This document shows positions 49,501-57,418 of a DNA stretch of 64,000 bases, one piece after another. The notes under the pieces were generated by a model, which was not told the DNA's origin, made no database searches, and saw only the letters and a program-made list of their open reading frames with translations. A program made the position numbers and the translations under genes. Numbering within the stretch: position 1 is the stretch's first letter; every line of letters starts with the position of its first letter. This stretch comes from Citrobacter sp. MGH106 (GTDB taxonomy: Bacteria; Pseudomonadota; Gammaproteobacteria; Enterobacterales; Enterobacteriaceae): positions 3,181,938-3,245,937 of the forward strand of contig NZ_KQ089822.1 in NCBI RefSeq assembly GCF_001037495.1. Direction: 5' to 3'.

Positions 49501-52500
49501 CTGCAATCGCTCACCATGAACATTGCCGACAGCCTGCTAACCCTGGCTGACAATGTGACAGCCGCGAGCGCGAAGCTGAATCTGACCGGCAAAGCGAAAG
49601 CAGTATTAACTCAGGATTCCACTGCAGGTGACGCAACGGTTAACGTCGGGAAAGACAGTACGCTGGCGCTGGAAGACAACACCAGCGGCGGCAGTGCCGA
49701 TGTGACCAACAGCGGATTGATGACCTTTGCTGACCTGGCGATGGCAGAAAACGCTGTCGTCAAAAACCAGGCTGGCGGTATGGTCGACATCAGCGCGGTA
49801 AACAGCGCAACGTCTATCGGTTCGCTGTCTGGCGCGGGTAACGTTGAGCTGGGTAATAAATCCCTGTCTCTGGGCAATCTGAACTTTGATGACACTATCA
49901 GCGGTGTCATCAGCGGGAATGATGGCAACCTGGTGAAAATCGGTACCGGCACGTTAACGCTGGAAGGCGACAACACCTATACAGGCACCACGGATGTCGA
50001 TCAGGGCGTGCTGCTGGTGAACGGTAATCAGTCCGCCGCAACAGGTCAAGTCACCGTAAAATCCGGGGCTACGCTCGGTGGTAACGGTATTATCGGCGGT
50101 GCAGTCGATGTGCTGGATAACGCCCATATTACCGCCGGTGCAGCGATCAACAGCGTGGGTAAACTAACGACTGGCTCTCTGACGCTCAGTGATAACGCCC
50201 AACTGGATTATCAGTTTGGTCAGGCTTATACCCCAGGCGGGGCCTTCAACGACCTGATTGATGTGAACGGTGATCTGACGCTTGACGGTAAACTCAACAT
50301 TGAGACATCGCCAGGCGGAAGTTTCGACGTTGGTGTCTATCGCGTCATTAACTACACCGGTACGTTAACCAACAACGTGATGGACATTGCTAACGCGCCG
50401 GAAGCTGCAGACAGCCTGTATGTACAAACCTCGGTGAAAAATCAGGTCAACCTGGTCAACCATGCAGGACTGACACTGCGCTTCTGGGACGGCACCGGCG
50501 GTGAGAATGGCGAACTGAAAAACAACGGCGTCATCAACGGTGGTGACGGTATCTGGCAATCCAGCCAGGGCAACGACAACTGGACAACCGATGAGTCCAC
50601 ACCAGAAGGCGCATTAAACGCACCGTTTACCGATGCCGCATTTGCTGTCTTCCAGGGGGAAGCAGGCAACGTTACCGTTGATAACAGCAAAGGCGACGTG
50701 ATCATCAGCGGTGCGCAATTCGCTACCGATGGCTATCGCGTAGGTGGTGAAGCCATCACTACCGATACGGCCGATACGTTGATTCGCGTCGGCGATGGTA
50801 CTGTAGACGGTATCAACTACACCGCGACCATCGACAGTGTGATTCGCGGAACCGGTGGTTTGAACAAAGGTGACCTCGGAACGCTGATCCTCACCGGTGA
50901 CAATACCTACAGCGGTGGAACTACCATTACGTCTGGTACGTTACAAGTGGCTGGTGATACCAACCTCGGGGCGGCAGATACCGGGATCACCTTCAATGGC
51001 GGTACGCTGAAATATGGCGACGCATTTGATACCGCGCGTCAGGTCACTCTGGAATCCGGCGGCGGGACATTCGACACAAATGGGTATGATGTTTCTCTGC
51101 TGACGGAAGTCGAAGGTTCCGGTCAATTGACCAAAACCGGTAAAGGCATACTGACACTGACGCTGGACAATACCTACACCGGCGGTACGACTATCGAGCA
51201 GGGCGTGTTGCAACTGGGTAACGGCGGTAATATCGGCAGCGTACAGGGGGATATCGTTGATAACGGCATTCTCAATATCGATCGTGCCGATACGCTGGCA
51301 TTAACCAGTAATATCAGCGGCGAAGGCCAGTTGTATCAGACAGGCAGCGGCACCACTGTTCTGCAAGGTTCCAATACCTACAGCGGAGCGACCCTGATTG
51401 CCAACGGCGTACTCGAGGCAGGTAATACCGATACCCTGAGCGCAGCATCACACCACTATGTTGCTACAGATACCGCGCTGAATACGCAGGGTTACAACCA
51501 GACGGTGGCAGGACTGGATAACGGTGGTGATGTATCGCTCCGTGGTCAACAGGTCGGTTCAACCATAACCGTCAAAGGGGATTACCGTGGTGAAAATGGT
51601 ACGTTGCAAATTGCTGCAGCGCAGAACACCAGCGGAACAGGCATTGCGGATCGCCTGATTATCGATGGCGGTCAGGCCAGCGGCAGTACCCTGCTGGATG
51701 TTGACGGTTCCGGTCTGGGCGCTCCGACAGTTGGTGATGGTATCGAAGTGGTTACCGCGCTCAATGGTGCAACTACCACGGCGCAAACCTCACAGGATGC
51801 TTTCCATCTGGCCAGCGCGCACATGGCTGCGGGCGCCTTTGAGTACCAGTTGCATGCCGGGAACACACAAGGCCAGGGAGAAAACTGGTATCTGAGAAGC
51901 GAATACCGTCCGGAAACAATGCTGTACTCCGGCCTCGCCAGCGTCGTTCGTCAGGGAGACATCAGCCTGTTGGGTAACATGCACCAGCGAATGGGGGATG
52001 ATGTTAAACCGGGTATTGATGAAGACAACCGCGCCTGGGCCAGAATGATCGGTTACTCCGGTAAAACCAAACTGGATGATGCGGCAGGTACGCAAACCAG
52101 TTCACATACCACGGGTATCCAGGTCGGCGTCGATATGTATGCTACTGAAAGCTGGAAAGCCGGTATGTATGCCAGCGTTCTCGACATTGACAGTAACGTT
52201 CAAGGGACGAAAACGGGGAGCAATGGTAAAGGCGGCAATATCGACGACAACGCATTTTACGTCGGCGGTTATGCTACCTGGTTCTCTGACGATGGTATGT
52301 ACGTCGATAACGTCCTGCAGTACGGTAACCATAAATCCCGTCTGTCCGCATCAGGTAATAATGGTTCATATAGCGTGAGAGGCAATACCCTGACGGCTTC
52401 GACGGAAGTGGGTAAATCATTCCGTTTAGGCGCCAGTGCCTGGAGTCTTGAACCGCAGGCGCAGTTGATCTACCAATACAGCGACTTCGACAACAGTACG

Positions 52501-52866
52501 CTGGATGGCGAAACCAAAACGAAGGTTAATCTGGATACCGCAGATTCATTTACCGCTCGTCTGGGTGTGCGCCTGGTCGCCGACTACGATACCAACCATG
52601 GCAAATTCCAGCCTTATGGCCGGGTAAACGTCTGGCAGGGTCTGGGTTCAAAAGACAAAACGCACTTTAGCAACGCGGTCGCAACCACTACGCTGGAATC
52701 ATCACAGCAGTACTCCAGTACTGAAGTTGCAGCCGGCCTGAGCTGGTCTATCGACAGGAATTTGCAGGTCTACGGTGAACTGGGAACCCAATTCAGCAAT
52801 GGCAGCAATAAGTCGCAGGTTGAAGCCCCGGTGAATGCATCGATTGGCTTTAAGAAATCGTTCTAA
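43528..52866 (+). CDS. Giant type V autotransporter adhesin-like protein
   Basis: Surface protein of 3112 residues. It begins with an extended signal peptide (MNKVYSIIWNAALGIWVVVS at 1-20, cleavage near residue 52 at PLVAADD). Residues about 53-420 are non-repetitive; about 420-1430 are Gly/Asn-rich beta-helix repeats with recurring IG(I/V)xV-type steps. From about 1430 to 2640 there are about eight passenger-associated repeats of the NTYxGxTTIxxGxLxxG kind, including one duplicated block. The last about 320 residues are a beta-barrel ending ASIGFKKSF with terminal Phe. Adhesion or biofilm is the likely role. Ends at a strong terminator. No frameshift seen. Confidence 0.92.
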   Translation: MNKVYSIIWNAALGIWVVVSELTKGKKKSSSRKTVAVLAATALISTSPLVAADDIGNHDISVDYNNIVIQPGTNDDVHNDGFLYQNTTNGAVLNVTGALPKIEQGQTGLVESATIEQLLEQKKITLTATIGGVTTPITTVEELEKYYYNQPTTTPAQDDKITVIDPALQTPADMQVYNTDELVHYLTETPLEGITLNTYDAALSKIYNNFGIAQASNGSTANLNIGNDQKNARDDENTIKLLAKNSSLLEASGADSKVNWISDNYISFGAAPVVPNKSFNGSQTMDQFGKVLTIDTYGYDSEGNAVKTGTQEFDITNTEELGDLNDWLLGESDTTVLNAQGNKVSQLQLMLDANRATMSLKDVEDWYAKLITSVLQSDTVTGSVDWDYKVWTDGEGHTNNATIGNTELHAVYAHGAGATGTVTQDSVLAVDGSINGVMKGTEGAVITNQGSLNVLRTSTGHSLAIGMLAENATATNTGTINSGLFIDKDGRQALNSYGAIGMQGKGASTVTNDGIINQAITTNNYGTASAANPWDTNTTVTTPITLAIGMQLSGNSTGVNNKTINIVDGNANGASFGKGTAYGVEVTDGATFTNSAGASIYLGRDGSNTSQDVAMAGGSNLSAGIHARGTGTVTNAGDITLGTGVRNAAGILVAGAAGNVINSGKISVNGKTSGLPNYGMSVHNSGANAGQTIRNDGEINVNGKNNIGIHVRADSTDAKVTTSQAGQITVNGEGGTNERNYAIWVEGSSSKQAVADISSGITLNGTGDIGVHVRGSATANINNDSSPVFSNTDQIGYYLYGAKAVAKIGKTEMNDNGQTNTTVFRIAEGATFAGNSKDPITDTPSNIKLTLSGKNSVGVLGTGNNTLVQTGEATFNVGGQGASAIVIEGGASGNISDKTTINLTGVETTAGIVDGQAHNLNGSNQGNPVETTLISDASITSEASGNKVIAYVAKNLGNIILNAKALVDLDSIDSIGVDVQQGGRLTNNSSNALHVSNGIGVRASGSDAQIKRLGQIKVDDGTAGVLLTNGAVLDITAAAGDSIITNGTADGIRLDAGAGSLTAKGVSISALGTGAGIQNDANSSDITLNDVTINANDGSGIRTSVALNVKDGAGNKLNVTGSGTGFAFEERDGSAVKGDLNIGTGYTVLVHNAAGNATGSGIRANTSGNVTTSADITVQDSTGDSAVIAKNVNSLTNNGKIISNSVNGPVIDASGANGKTITNTGTIRAASDTAVAIQSGNGNDTININGVETVGVINTGAGTDTVNWSKGTFAGEMNFAGTSGNNKANIGNVELGNTRHIITAAGAGNALTFTDTHGTGAKIGSLGSDNLGTGTNIGTGWDSLTLTGSQADMRIVDRLTLASETIAVNNGATLRTGDHGESSSNAATIGDYNITTNNAASKVIFDTTGDNNQAQIYNGIISGSGNFERAAGGTTIFTANNTYTGSTTIDQSGTLQLGSGGNTGEVSAVSNILDNGILTINRANNVLLNGIISGIGALQQIGGGTTRLGGNNAYKGDTTVTSGALLVNGNQSAATGITTVSNAATLGGNGVIGGHVVMNDASTISAGDGGAGTLSINGSLQLGNKTTSAFELGQAYTPGGKLNDLINVTGDLQLDGTLDVTTSQGGNFGPGVYRIYNYGGTLDNQGLDLGAIPDSQDKSNVFVQTSIDKQVNLVNANGVTLQFWDGATVSQSHGATGIEGDSKIDGGDGKWMAIGNQGDNNWTTATGEGNAPWAQKSFAVFTGNAGTVTVDKAAGEVNFSGAQFDADGYVVKGDALNAYATTENATHAGQTPGTGELLLRVGAGGAGQNYTATIESIIREASTSDKLTLVKTDLGRLILSGDNEYRGGTRIDGGTLQISSDNNLGQSGTGLEINNASTLQLGADLSTDRTITLGANTDAEVFDLNSHHFTPTGDITGDGKLKITSSTSDAGSTLTLDRANSYKGETEVAGTGNANNVTVNVSKTGAFGSNDSSTVTVNKGATVNVSGTDTSLQSLTMNIADSLLTLADNVTAASAKLNLTGKAKAVLTQDSTAGDATVNVGKDSTLALEDNTSGGSADVTNSGLMTFADLAMAENAVVKNQAGGMVDISAVNSATSIGSLSGAGNVELGNKSLSLGNLNFDDTISGVISGNDGNLVKIGTGTLTLEGDNTYTGTTDVDQGVLLVNGNQSAATGQVTVKSGATLGGNGIIGGAVDVLDNAHITAGAAINSVGKLTTGSLTLSDNAQLDYQFGQAYTPGGAFNDLIDVNGDLTLDGKLNIETSPGGSFDVGVYRVINYTGTLTNNVMDIANAPEAADSLYVQTSVKNQVNLVNHAGLTLRFWDGTGGENGELKNNGVINGGDGIWQSSQGNDNWTTDESTPEGALNAPFTDAAFAVFQGEAGNVTVDNSKGDVIISGAQFATDGYRVGGEAITTDTADTLIRVGDGTVDGINYTATIDSVIRGTGGLNKGDLGTLILTGDNTYSGGTTITSGTLQVAGDTNLGAADTGITFNGGTLKYGDAFDTARQVTLESGGGTFDTNGYDVSLLTEVEGSGQLTKTGKGILTLTLDNTYTGGTTIEQGVLQLGNGGNIGSVQGDIVDNGILNIDRADTLALTSNISGEGQLYQTGSGTTVLQGSNTYSGATLIANGVLEAGNTDTLSAASHHYVATDTALNTQGYNQTVAGLDNGGDVSLRGQQVGSTITVKGDYRGENGTLQIAAAQNTSGTGIADRLIIDGGQASGSTLLDVDGSGLGAPTVGDGIEVVTALNGATTTAQTSQDAFHLASAHMAAGAFEYQLHAGNTQGQGENWYLRSEYRPETMLYSGLASVVRQGDISLLGNMHQRMGDDVKPGIDEDNRAWARMIGYSGKTKLDDAAGTQTSSHTTGIQVGVDMYATESWKAGMYASVLDIDSNVQGTKTGSNGKGGNIDDNAFYVGGYATWFSDDGMYVDNVLQYGNHKSRLSASGNNGSYSVRGNTLTASTEVGKSFRLGASAWSLEPQAQLIYQYSDFDNSTLDGETKTKVNLDTADSFTARLGVRLVADYDTNHGKFQPYGRVNVWQGLGSKDKTHFSNAVATTTLESSQQYSSTEVAAGLSWSIDRNLQVYGELGTQFSNGSNKSQVEAPVNASIGFKKSF
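48058..49110 (+). repeat. Autotransporter internal duplication, copy A (residues 1511-1861)
   Basis: Protein block that begins at an NAYKGDTT repeat, runs through LLVNGNQSAATG, LGGNGVIGG, GQAYTPGG, FWDG and YTATIES, and ends at a GGTRIDGGTLQI repeat. The same order of motifs occurs in copy B. Confidence 0.8.
49969..50958 (+). repeat. Autotransporter internal duplication, copy B (residues 2148-2477)
   Basis: Second copy, with NTYTGTTD, LLVNGNQSAATG, LGGNGIIGG, GQAYTPGG, FWDG, YTATIDS and GGTTITSGTLQV in the same order. The offset is 1911 bases at the start and 1848 at the end, so small deletions have built up since duplication. Confidence 0.8.
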
Positions 52867-52885
52867 CCCAGCATAAACTTAACCA

Positions 52886-52913
52886 GCCTCCTGTTTTCAC
52901 AGGAGGCTTTTTT
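52886..52913 (+). terminator. Terminator after the autotransporter
   Basis: Eight-bp GC-rich perfect stem GCCTCCTG / CAGGAGGC with a 6-base loop and six T, 19 bases past the stop. A classic intrinsic terminator. Confidence 0.9.
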
Positions 52914-52974
52914 ATGCCCGCTGACTATCAGTTCTACAGGCATGGAGCGGGAAGTTAAAACGAATGTTGCGAGC

Positions 52975-53007
52975 AGGCCGGATAAAGCGTCAGCGCCGCC
53001 ATCCGGT
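52975..53007. repeat. REP (palindromic unit) sequence
   Basis: GCCGGATAAAGCG...CGCCATCCGGT imperfect inverted repeat, the common enterobacterial REP form, in the gap between the convergent autotransporter and EAL genes. Confidence 0.75.
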
Positions 53008-53038
53008 GAAAATCAGGGGGTAATGAGACATTGACAGG

Positions 53039-53806
53039 TTAACGGTTATTTTGCGTTAACAGTGCGGGGATCTCTTCGGCCATTACCGGAGGAGAAATAA
53101 GAAAACCTTGAATTTTATCACAGCCAATATGCTTCAAACGTTCTAACTGCGAGGGAGTTTCCACCCCTTCCGCCAGCACCTCAATACCAAAATTGTGTGC
53201 TAATGAAATAATACCTTCGACGATCTTTGTTGATCGGGTGTCCGGTTCAATTCCTGCGACAAATTCTTTATCAATTTTTAAGGTATCAAAAGGATATTTC
53301 AACAGGTAATTAAGATTAGCATGCCCGGTGCCAAAATCATCCAGAGCTAACTTCACCCCTATCGATTTCAACTCTGTCATATTTTTAGCTGCTATATGGC
53401 AGTCACGCAAAGGTGAGGTTTCCGTGACCTCTATTTGGCATCGGCGGGCCGGGAGTCCGCAAGCAGCAAGGTTTTGCCTGATACGTTGGGGTAAAAGGGG
53501 ATCGCAGAACTCAAGTGCGGAAATATTTACTGATAACGAAAGGGGATCGGGCCAGGCTGCTGCAACGTCCCACGGAGGATTGGTAACCATATCTTCAATT
53601 GAAAATATATTGCCGCGGTCTTCCAGTAGCGTAATAAAAACATCGGGAGAAATCATGCCCATTTGCGGACTATTCCAACGCATAAGTGCTTCAAACCCGC
53701 TAATTTTCTGGGTGGGCAAGTCAAATATAGGCTGATAAACCATATAAAGCTGAGTGGTATTCGCCGCCTTTTCAAGCGCATTTAGCAGCTCACTGGAATT
53801 TAACAT
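53039..53806 (-). CDS. EAL-domain c-di-GMP phosphodiesterase, MrkJ-like
   Basis: Single-domain EAL protein, 255 residues, predicted to break down c-di-GMP. The active-site residues seen are intact: EALMRW near residue 38, Asn in LSVNISALEF, IEVTETSP, LALDDFGTGHANL near residue 155, LKID, LAEGVET near residue 211, and the final Gln in IQGF. I chose ATG 53806, since two G-rich runs (AAGGGGGAAGGGGGG) lie just upstream; an ATG 8 codons earlier has no ribosome site. Position and kind match MrkJ, the last gene of Klebsiella mrkHIJ. Convergent with the autotransporter gene. Confidence 0.88.
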   Translation of the reverse strand: MLNSSELLNALEKAANTTQLYMVYQPIFDLPTQKISGFEALMRWNSPQMGMISPDVFITLLEDRGNIFSIEDMVTNPPWDVAAAWPDPLSLSVNISALEFCDPLLPQRIRQNLAACGLPARRCQIEVTETSPLRDCHIAAKNMTELKSIGVKLALDDFGTGHANLNYLLKYPFDTLKIDKEFVAGIEPDTRSTKIVEGIISLAHNFGIEVLAEGVETPSQLERLKHIGCDKIQGFLISPPVMAEEIPALLTQNNR

Positions 53807-53908
53807 CCCCCCTTCCCCCTTTGTAACCATATAAATTAAAAACCAGTTAAAGTCACTCCCAGGTTGTATCTACTTTTATGCGTGTGATATCAGAAAAGAA
53901 CGGATAGG

Positions 53909-54508
53909 TTAGGGTAAAAAAGACAAACTATGTGTAAACCTGACAATCAACTTGTTCAAATCAGATGTATTGCTCAGCCCCAGTTTGGTGACGGCCTTCA
54001 TCTTGTGAGCCTGAATAGTTTTATAATTCAGGCTAACTAACTCCGAAATTTCTCTGGCTGTATAACCATTTACCAGCAGATTCAGAATCTGCTGCTCTCT
54101 TTCGGTTAATCTTTTTTGCGAACGATACAGTCGGGGATTCCATTTCCCTACTGCTAACGTGGCTAATTGAGAAAAATCACGCAATGAAGACTTTTCAGTC
54201 AAGACAATGACTTTCTCAATATATAATAACTCAACACATAATTTCGCCACCAAACTATCGGCAACAATCACGATAACGTTATTATAAAATTTAAATCTGT
54301 TTTTATTCAAATACTGCACAATTGCGGAACATGGCTGTTCATTGTTAATGATATTAAAAACCATGGTTTGATGCTGGCCCAATGATGATTGATGCAACAT
54401 GTCCTCAAACTGGTAGGTTTTGATCGGTACATGTTTGCTTGTCAGATAGGCGAACATACCGTTGCCTACAAAATTATCACTGCCACACATCAACATCCTG
54501 TTCACCAT
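53909..54508 (-). CDS. LuxR-type regulator, MrkI-like
   Basis: Predicted regulator, 199 residues. The C-terminal LuxR helix-turn-helix is clear (LTEREQQILNLLVNGYTARE near residue 135, then KTIQAHKMKAVTKLGL); the N-terminal domain is receiver-like without a sure phospho-acceptor. It begins 3 bases after the PilZ gene stop, so the two are one transcript. ATG 54508 has AAGGA directly against it; an ATG at 54496 is an alternative. Position between PilZ and EAL genes is that of MrkI in Klebsiella. Confidence 0.83.
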   Translation of the reverse strand: MVNRMLMCGSDNFVGNGMFAYLTSKHVPIKTYQFEDMLHQSSLGQHQTMVFNIINNEQPCSAIVQYLNKNRFKFYNNVIVIVADSLVAKLCVELLYIEKVIVLTEKSSLRDFSQLATLAVGKWNPRLYRSQKRLTEREQQILNLLVNGYTAREISELVSLNYKTIQAHKMKAVTKLGLSNTSDLNKLIVRFTHSLSFLP

Positions 54509-54511
54509 TCC

Positions 54512-55207
54512 TTATAAACTTCTGATCTTGTTACTCATTAAAAATTTGATGATTATTTTCTCAACTTCTGCCTCTTCACGACGGTTCCTGAAATCAAACC
54601 CGCATGAAATCTGATAGCAGGAATACAATTGATTATCCTCATCAAATTCGTTGATCATGACGACATCAATAACTTTTAAATCAAGCTGCAAATTTCCAAA
54701 CGTATCAAAATCCAGAGAGGCACCTTTAATCACTGCATCTTTATAAAGAAAACGTGCATTCACATCTTTAACAATTAATGCGCAACCGCCCTGTGAGATG
54801 TTTTTTATCTTAAATGAGTAGTTTTCTCCGTTTTTGTAACGACCAAAACAGAAAAAATCATAGCCCTTCAAAAAAGAGAACCGCTGATTCTGTCGCTGCT
54901 GGGCAAAGAAAATCATATCCGGGATGGCATAAGATAATCCTGCCTCCGCACCTGCTGTCGGACTCTTTTCGAGTCTGGCGCTGAATTTGATAATCCCGCT
55001 ATCGCTGTGCAGGATAAAGTATTGGACCTTTTCAGGGATGATGTCTTCGTGCCAGGAAATCATAAAGTGTTCAAAATCAATCTTTTCTAACTGCGTGATA
55101 ACACTGCTGTTTTCACATAAGACTTCCAGCTTCGTCTTTTTGTGCAACTCCTCACGAAGGATGGCGATGATTTCAAACTTGTTTTCCTTGGCTAATCCAA
55201 AACTCAT
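54512..55207 (-). CDS. PilZ-domain c-di-GMP-responsive regulator, MrkH-like
   Basis: Predicted c-di-GMP-binding transcription activator, 231 residues, matching remembered Klebsiella MrkH in length and at many positions (FEIIAILREEL near residue 11, LHSDSG near residue 66, then KNGENYSFKIKNISQGGCAL). The N-terminal half is the YcgR/MrkH-type domain; the C-terminal PilZ domain has both c-di-GMP motifs, RQNQR near residue 110 and NISQGG near residue 140. MrkH activates type 3 fimbriae; no fimbrial genes lie here, and the nearest surface gene is the autotransporter. ATG 55207 has AAGGG 7 bases upstream, so 20 upstream codons from a TTG are discarded. Confidence 0.87.
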   Translation of the reverse strand: MSFGLAKENKFEIIAILREELHKKTKLEVLCENSSVITQLEKIDFEHFMISWHEDIIPEKVQYFILHSDSGIIKFSARLEKSPTAGAEAGLSYAIPDMIFFAQQRQNQRFSFLKGYDFFCFGRYKNGENYSFKIKNISQGGCALIVKDVNARFLYKDAVIKGASLDFDTFGNLQLDLKVIDVVMINEFDEDNQLYSCYQISCGFDFRNRREEAEVEKIIIKFLMSNKIRSL

Positions 55208-55856
55208 ACAAAAACCCTTATTTCCATATTTAAGATATGTCTCGGTCTCAGTCTCGATTACCGACAAAACACGAGATCAGCATCCACCCCTGGTGCTTAA
55301 TAACCTTAGTGGATTCCATGTCAAACTGTTGATGCGAACTTAAGTTTTTAACTATCTTTAATCTTACATTGATATGTAAAAACGTTTGATGAGAATTAAT
55401 TCTAGCTGAAGCCAGGCCTAAAACCATGTGAAGTTGCGCATCAACAATAACAAAAAGGAATAAGAAACAATTCTATAATTCCATTTAGGGATAAAAATAA
55501 CGTAAATTTAGCCGGGTATAATAGATAACAATGGGTGGGCAAGGCGGAACGACTAAGCTGAGCGCCAGCTATGGTTTAATCGCTGACAGGAAAATGGATG
55601 CTTACGGCGTAATATCATTAGCAAATGATATAATCATGATGGATTATTTTAATAAAGCGAATAATTAATATTGTAGGTGTGTAGGTAAATTTAACTTAAG
55701 TTAAAAAAGGCCAGCATTAAGCTGACCCCGGTAATTACCGTATTAAACGATAATGGCATACTATCTTACAGAGGGTATAACGTTAGAAAATAAGTACTAC
55801 TGATTAATTTCTGTCCGAGCTGAATGCAAAATCACCCTTAAGGCAGATCCCTGGAT
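55208..55856. other. Intergenic region between PilZ gene and rclA
   Basis: This 649-base region is AT-rich. It should hold the promoter of the PilZ-LuxR-EAL operon and ends with the rclA terminator at 55702-55727. No frame the size of rclB or rclC is present. Confidence 0.6.
55702..55727 (-). terminator. Terminator downstream of rclA
   Basis: On the minus strand GGTCAGC, a 5-base loop, GCTGGCC (one mismatch), then six T. It lies 130 bases past the rclA stop. Confidence 0.7.
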
Positions 55857-57185
55857 TTATGACTTTATGAGAGAAAAAAGATCGTTGAGTGATTCACTCA
55901 TCGTCGGGTGCGTAAATATTTGATCACGCAATACGGTATAAGGTAACCCTGCATCCATAACGGTTTTGACGATATTAATCATCTCATGAGAGTCCGCACA
56001 CAATAGTGATACTCCCAATATACGTTGAGTGTTTACATCAATCACGGCTTTGAGGACGCCGCGTGTATCATCCATCACCCGCGCTCGTGGGATTGCCGCG
56101 ACAGGTAACGTTACCACCTGGACCATTGCCCCGCTGGCACGAGCCTGTTCTTCACTCATCCCTACACGAGAGAGCGGCGGCGTCATAAAAACGGAATACG
56201 GCACATTCTGGCGATCGCCTGAATTGCGTAAACCTTCGCCAAATAAGCTGTCGCGGACAATGCGGAAATCATCCAGTGAAACATAGGTAAATTGCAAACC
56301 ACCGGTTACATCACCCATCGCCCAGATGTTATCTGCAGAAGTCCGCAGATATTTGTTCACAATAATCCCACCGCGCTCGTTCACATCCACCCCGGCGTTC
56401 TTTAGCTGCAGATGCTCAGTCGCGGGTTTTCGCCCTGAGGCAACCAGCAGCGCATCCACAGTTCGAAGACCTTCCGGCGTCTGTAGCTGCACCATGCCGT
56501 CATGGGACGATACCGACTGTACATTGGCGTTGAGAATTAATTCTACGCCCTGGTCACGCAAAATTTGGGCGATGGCCTCGGCGATATCCCGATCTTCACG
56601 CGGTAAAAACAGCGGTGCCGCTTCAAAGATTGTTACCTGGCTGCCAAAGTTGGCGAACATGGACGCGAACTCGAGGCCAATATATCCCCCGCCCAAAATA
56701 CCAAGACGCTGTGGGCGCTGCGTCAGATTCAACAGCCCGGTACTGTCAAAGACTCCAGGAGTACCGGACAGGCCTGCAATATCAGGAATAATTGACTGCG
56801 CGCCAGTATTGATAAAGATCTTCTCGCCGCGAACTTCAAGTGTTCCGGTCGGCTGAATCACCCGCACGGTATGGTTGTCGATAAACTCAGCGCGCCCTTC
56901 AATCACATCCACATTGTCCAGATCAGCGAGATTATGGAAGTTTTTATCACGCAAGAAGCTCACAACAGAGGCTTTACGCTGCATCGCTGCGGCAAAGTCA
57001 TGCTGCAATTCAGCATCATGCACCAGGGTTTTGGTTGGAATGCAGCCGATATTGATACATGTTCCACCGTACATAGTATTGGACTGCTCGATGATAGCCA
57101 CCTGCCAGCCCTTTTGTGCCAGGGCCGCCGCCAGCGTCTTACCCGCTTTACCAAAACCAATAATGATTGCCTGGTATTGATTCAT
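55857..57185 (-). CDS. rclA: RclA, copper-stimulated flavoprotein of the hypochlorite response
   Basis: FAD-dependent pyridine-nucleotide disulfide oxidoreductase, 442 residues, that in E. coli protects against hypochlorous acid and reduces Cu(II). FAD motif IIGFGKAGKTLAAALAQKG starts at residue 7; the redox Cys pair is in GGTCINIGCIPTK near residue 40; the NAD motif LGILGGGYIGLEFAS near residue 165; and the dimerisation domain ends FTHPTMSESLNDLF. ATG 57185 gives MNQYQAIIIGFGK; seven upstream in-frame codons are discarded. Divergent from rclR as in E. coli, but rclB and rclC are absent. Confidence 0.95.
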   Translation of the reverse strand: MNQYQAIIIGFGKAGKTLAAALAQKGWQVAIIEQSNTMYGGTCINIGCIPTKTLVHDAELQHDFAAAMQRKASVVSFLRDKNFHNLADLDNVDVIEGRAEFIDNHTVRVIQPTGTLEVRGEKIFINTGAQSIIPDIAGLSGTPGVFDSTGLLNLTQRPQRLGILGGGYIGLEFASMFANFGSQVTIFEAAPLFLPREDRDIAEAIAQILRDQGVELILNANVQSVSSHDGMVQLQTPEGLRTVDALLVASGRKPATEHLQLKNAGVDVNERGGIIVNKYLRTSADNIWAMGDVTGGLQFTYVSLDDFRIVRDSLFGEGLRNSGDRQNVPYSVFMTPPLSRVGMSEEQARASGAMVQVVTLPVAAIPRARVMDDTRGVLKAVIDVNTQRILGVSLLCADSHEMINIVKTVMDAGLPYTVLRDQIFTHPTMSESLNDLFSLIKS

Positions 57186-57418
57186 GCTGTCTCTCCGCAA
57201 AGTCACTGTTCATTTGTTAATCCAAAGTATACGGAGCGATATGCCAGAAAAGCCTATCCATAACGCGATTGTTTTTGTCCAATCGTCTAAACAGCAATAA
57301 ATAACTTACTCAGTCGATATATTGAAAATACACTAACTTTTTGACATTAATAATTTAATATAAAAGTATGTTATTAGTGCTGCTATCCCCCAACAATAAA
57401 AATTGTTCAGGAGTCTTT

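Noticed and set aside
55208-55856. Search for rclB or rclC remnants
   Set aside because: No frame of suitable size or recognisable piece in this stretch.
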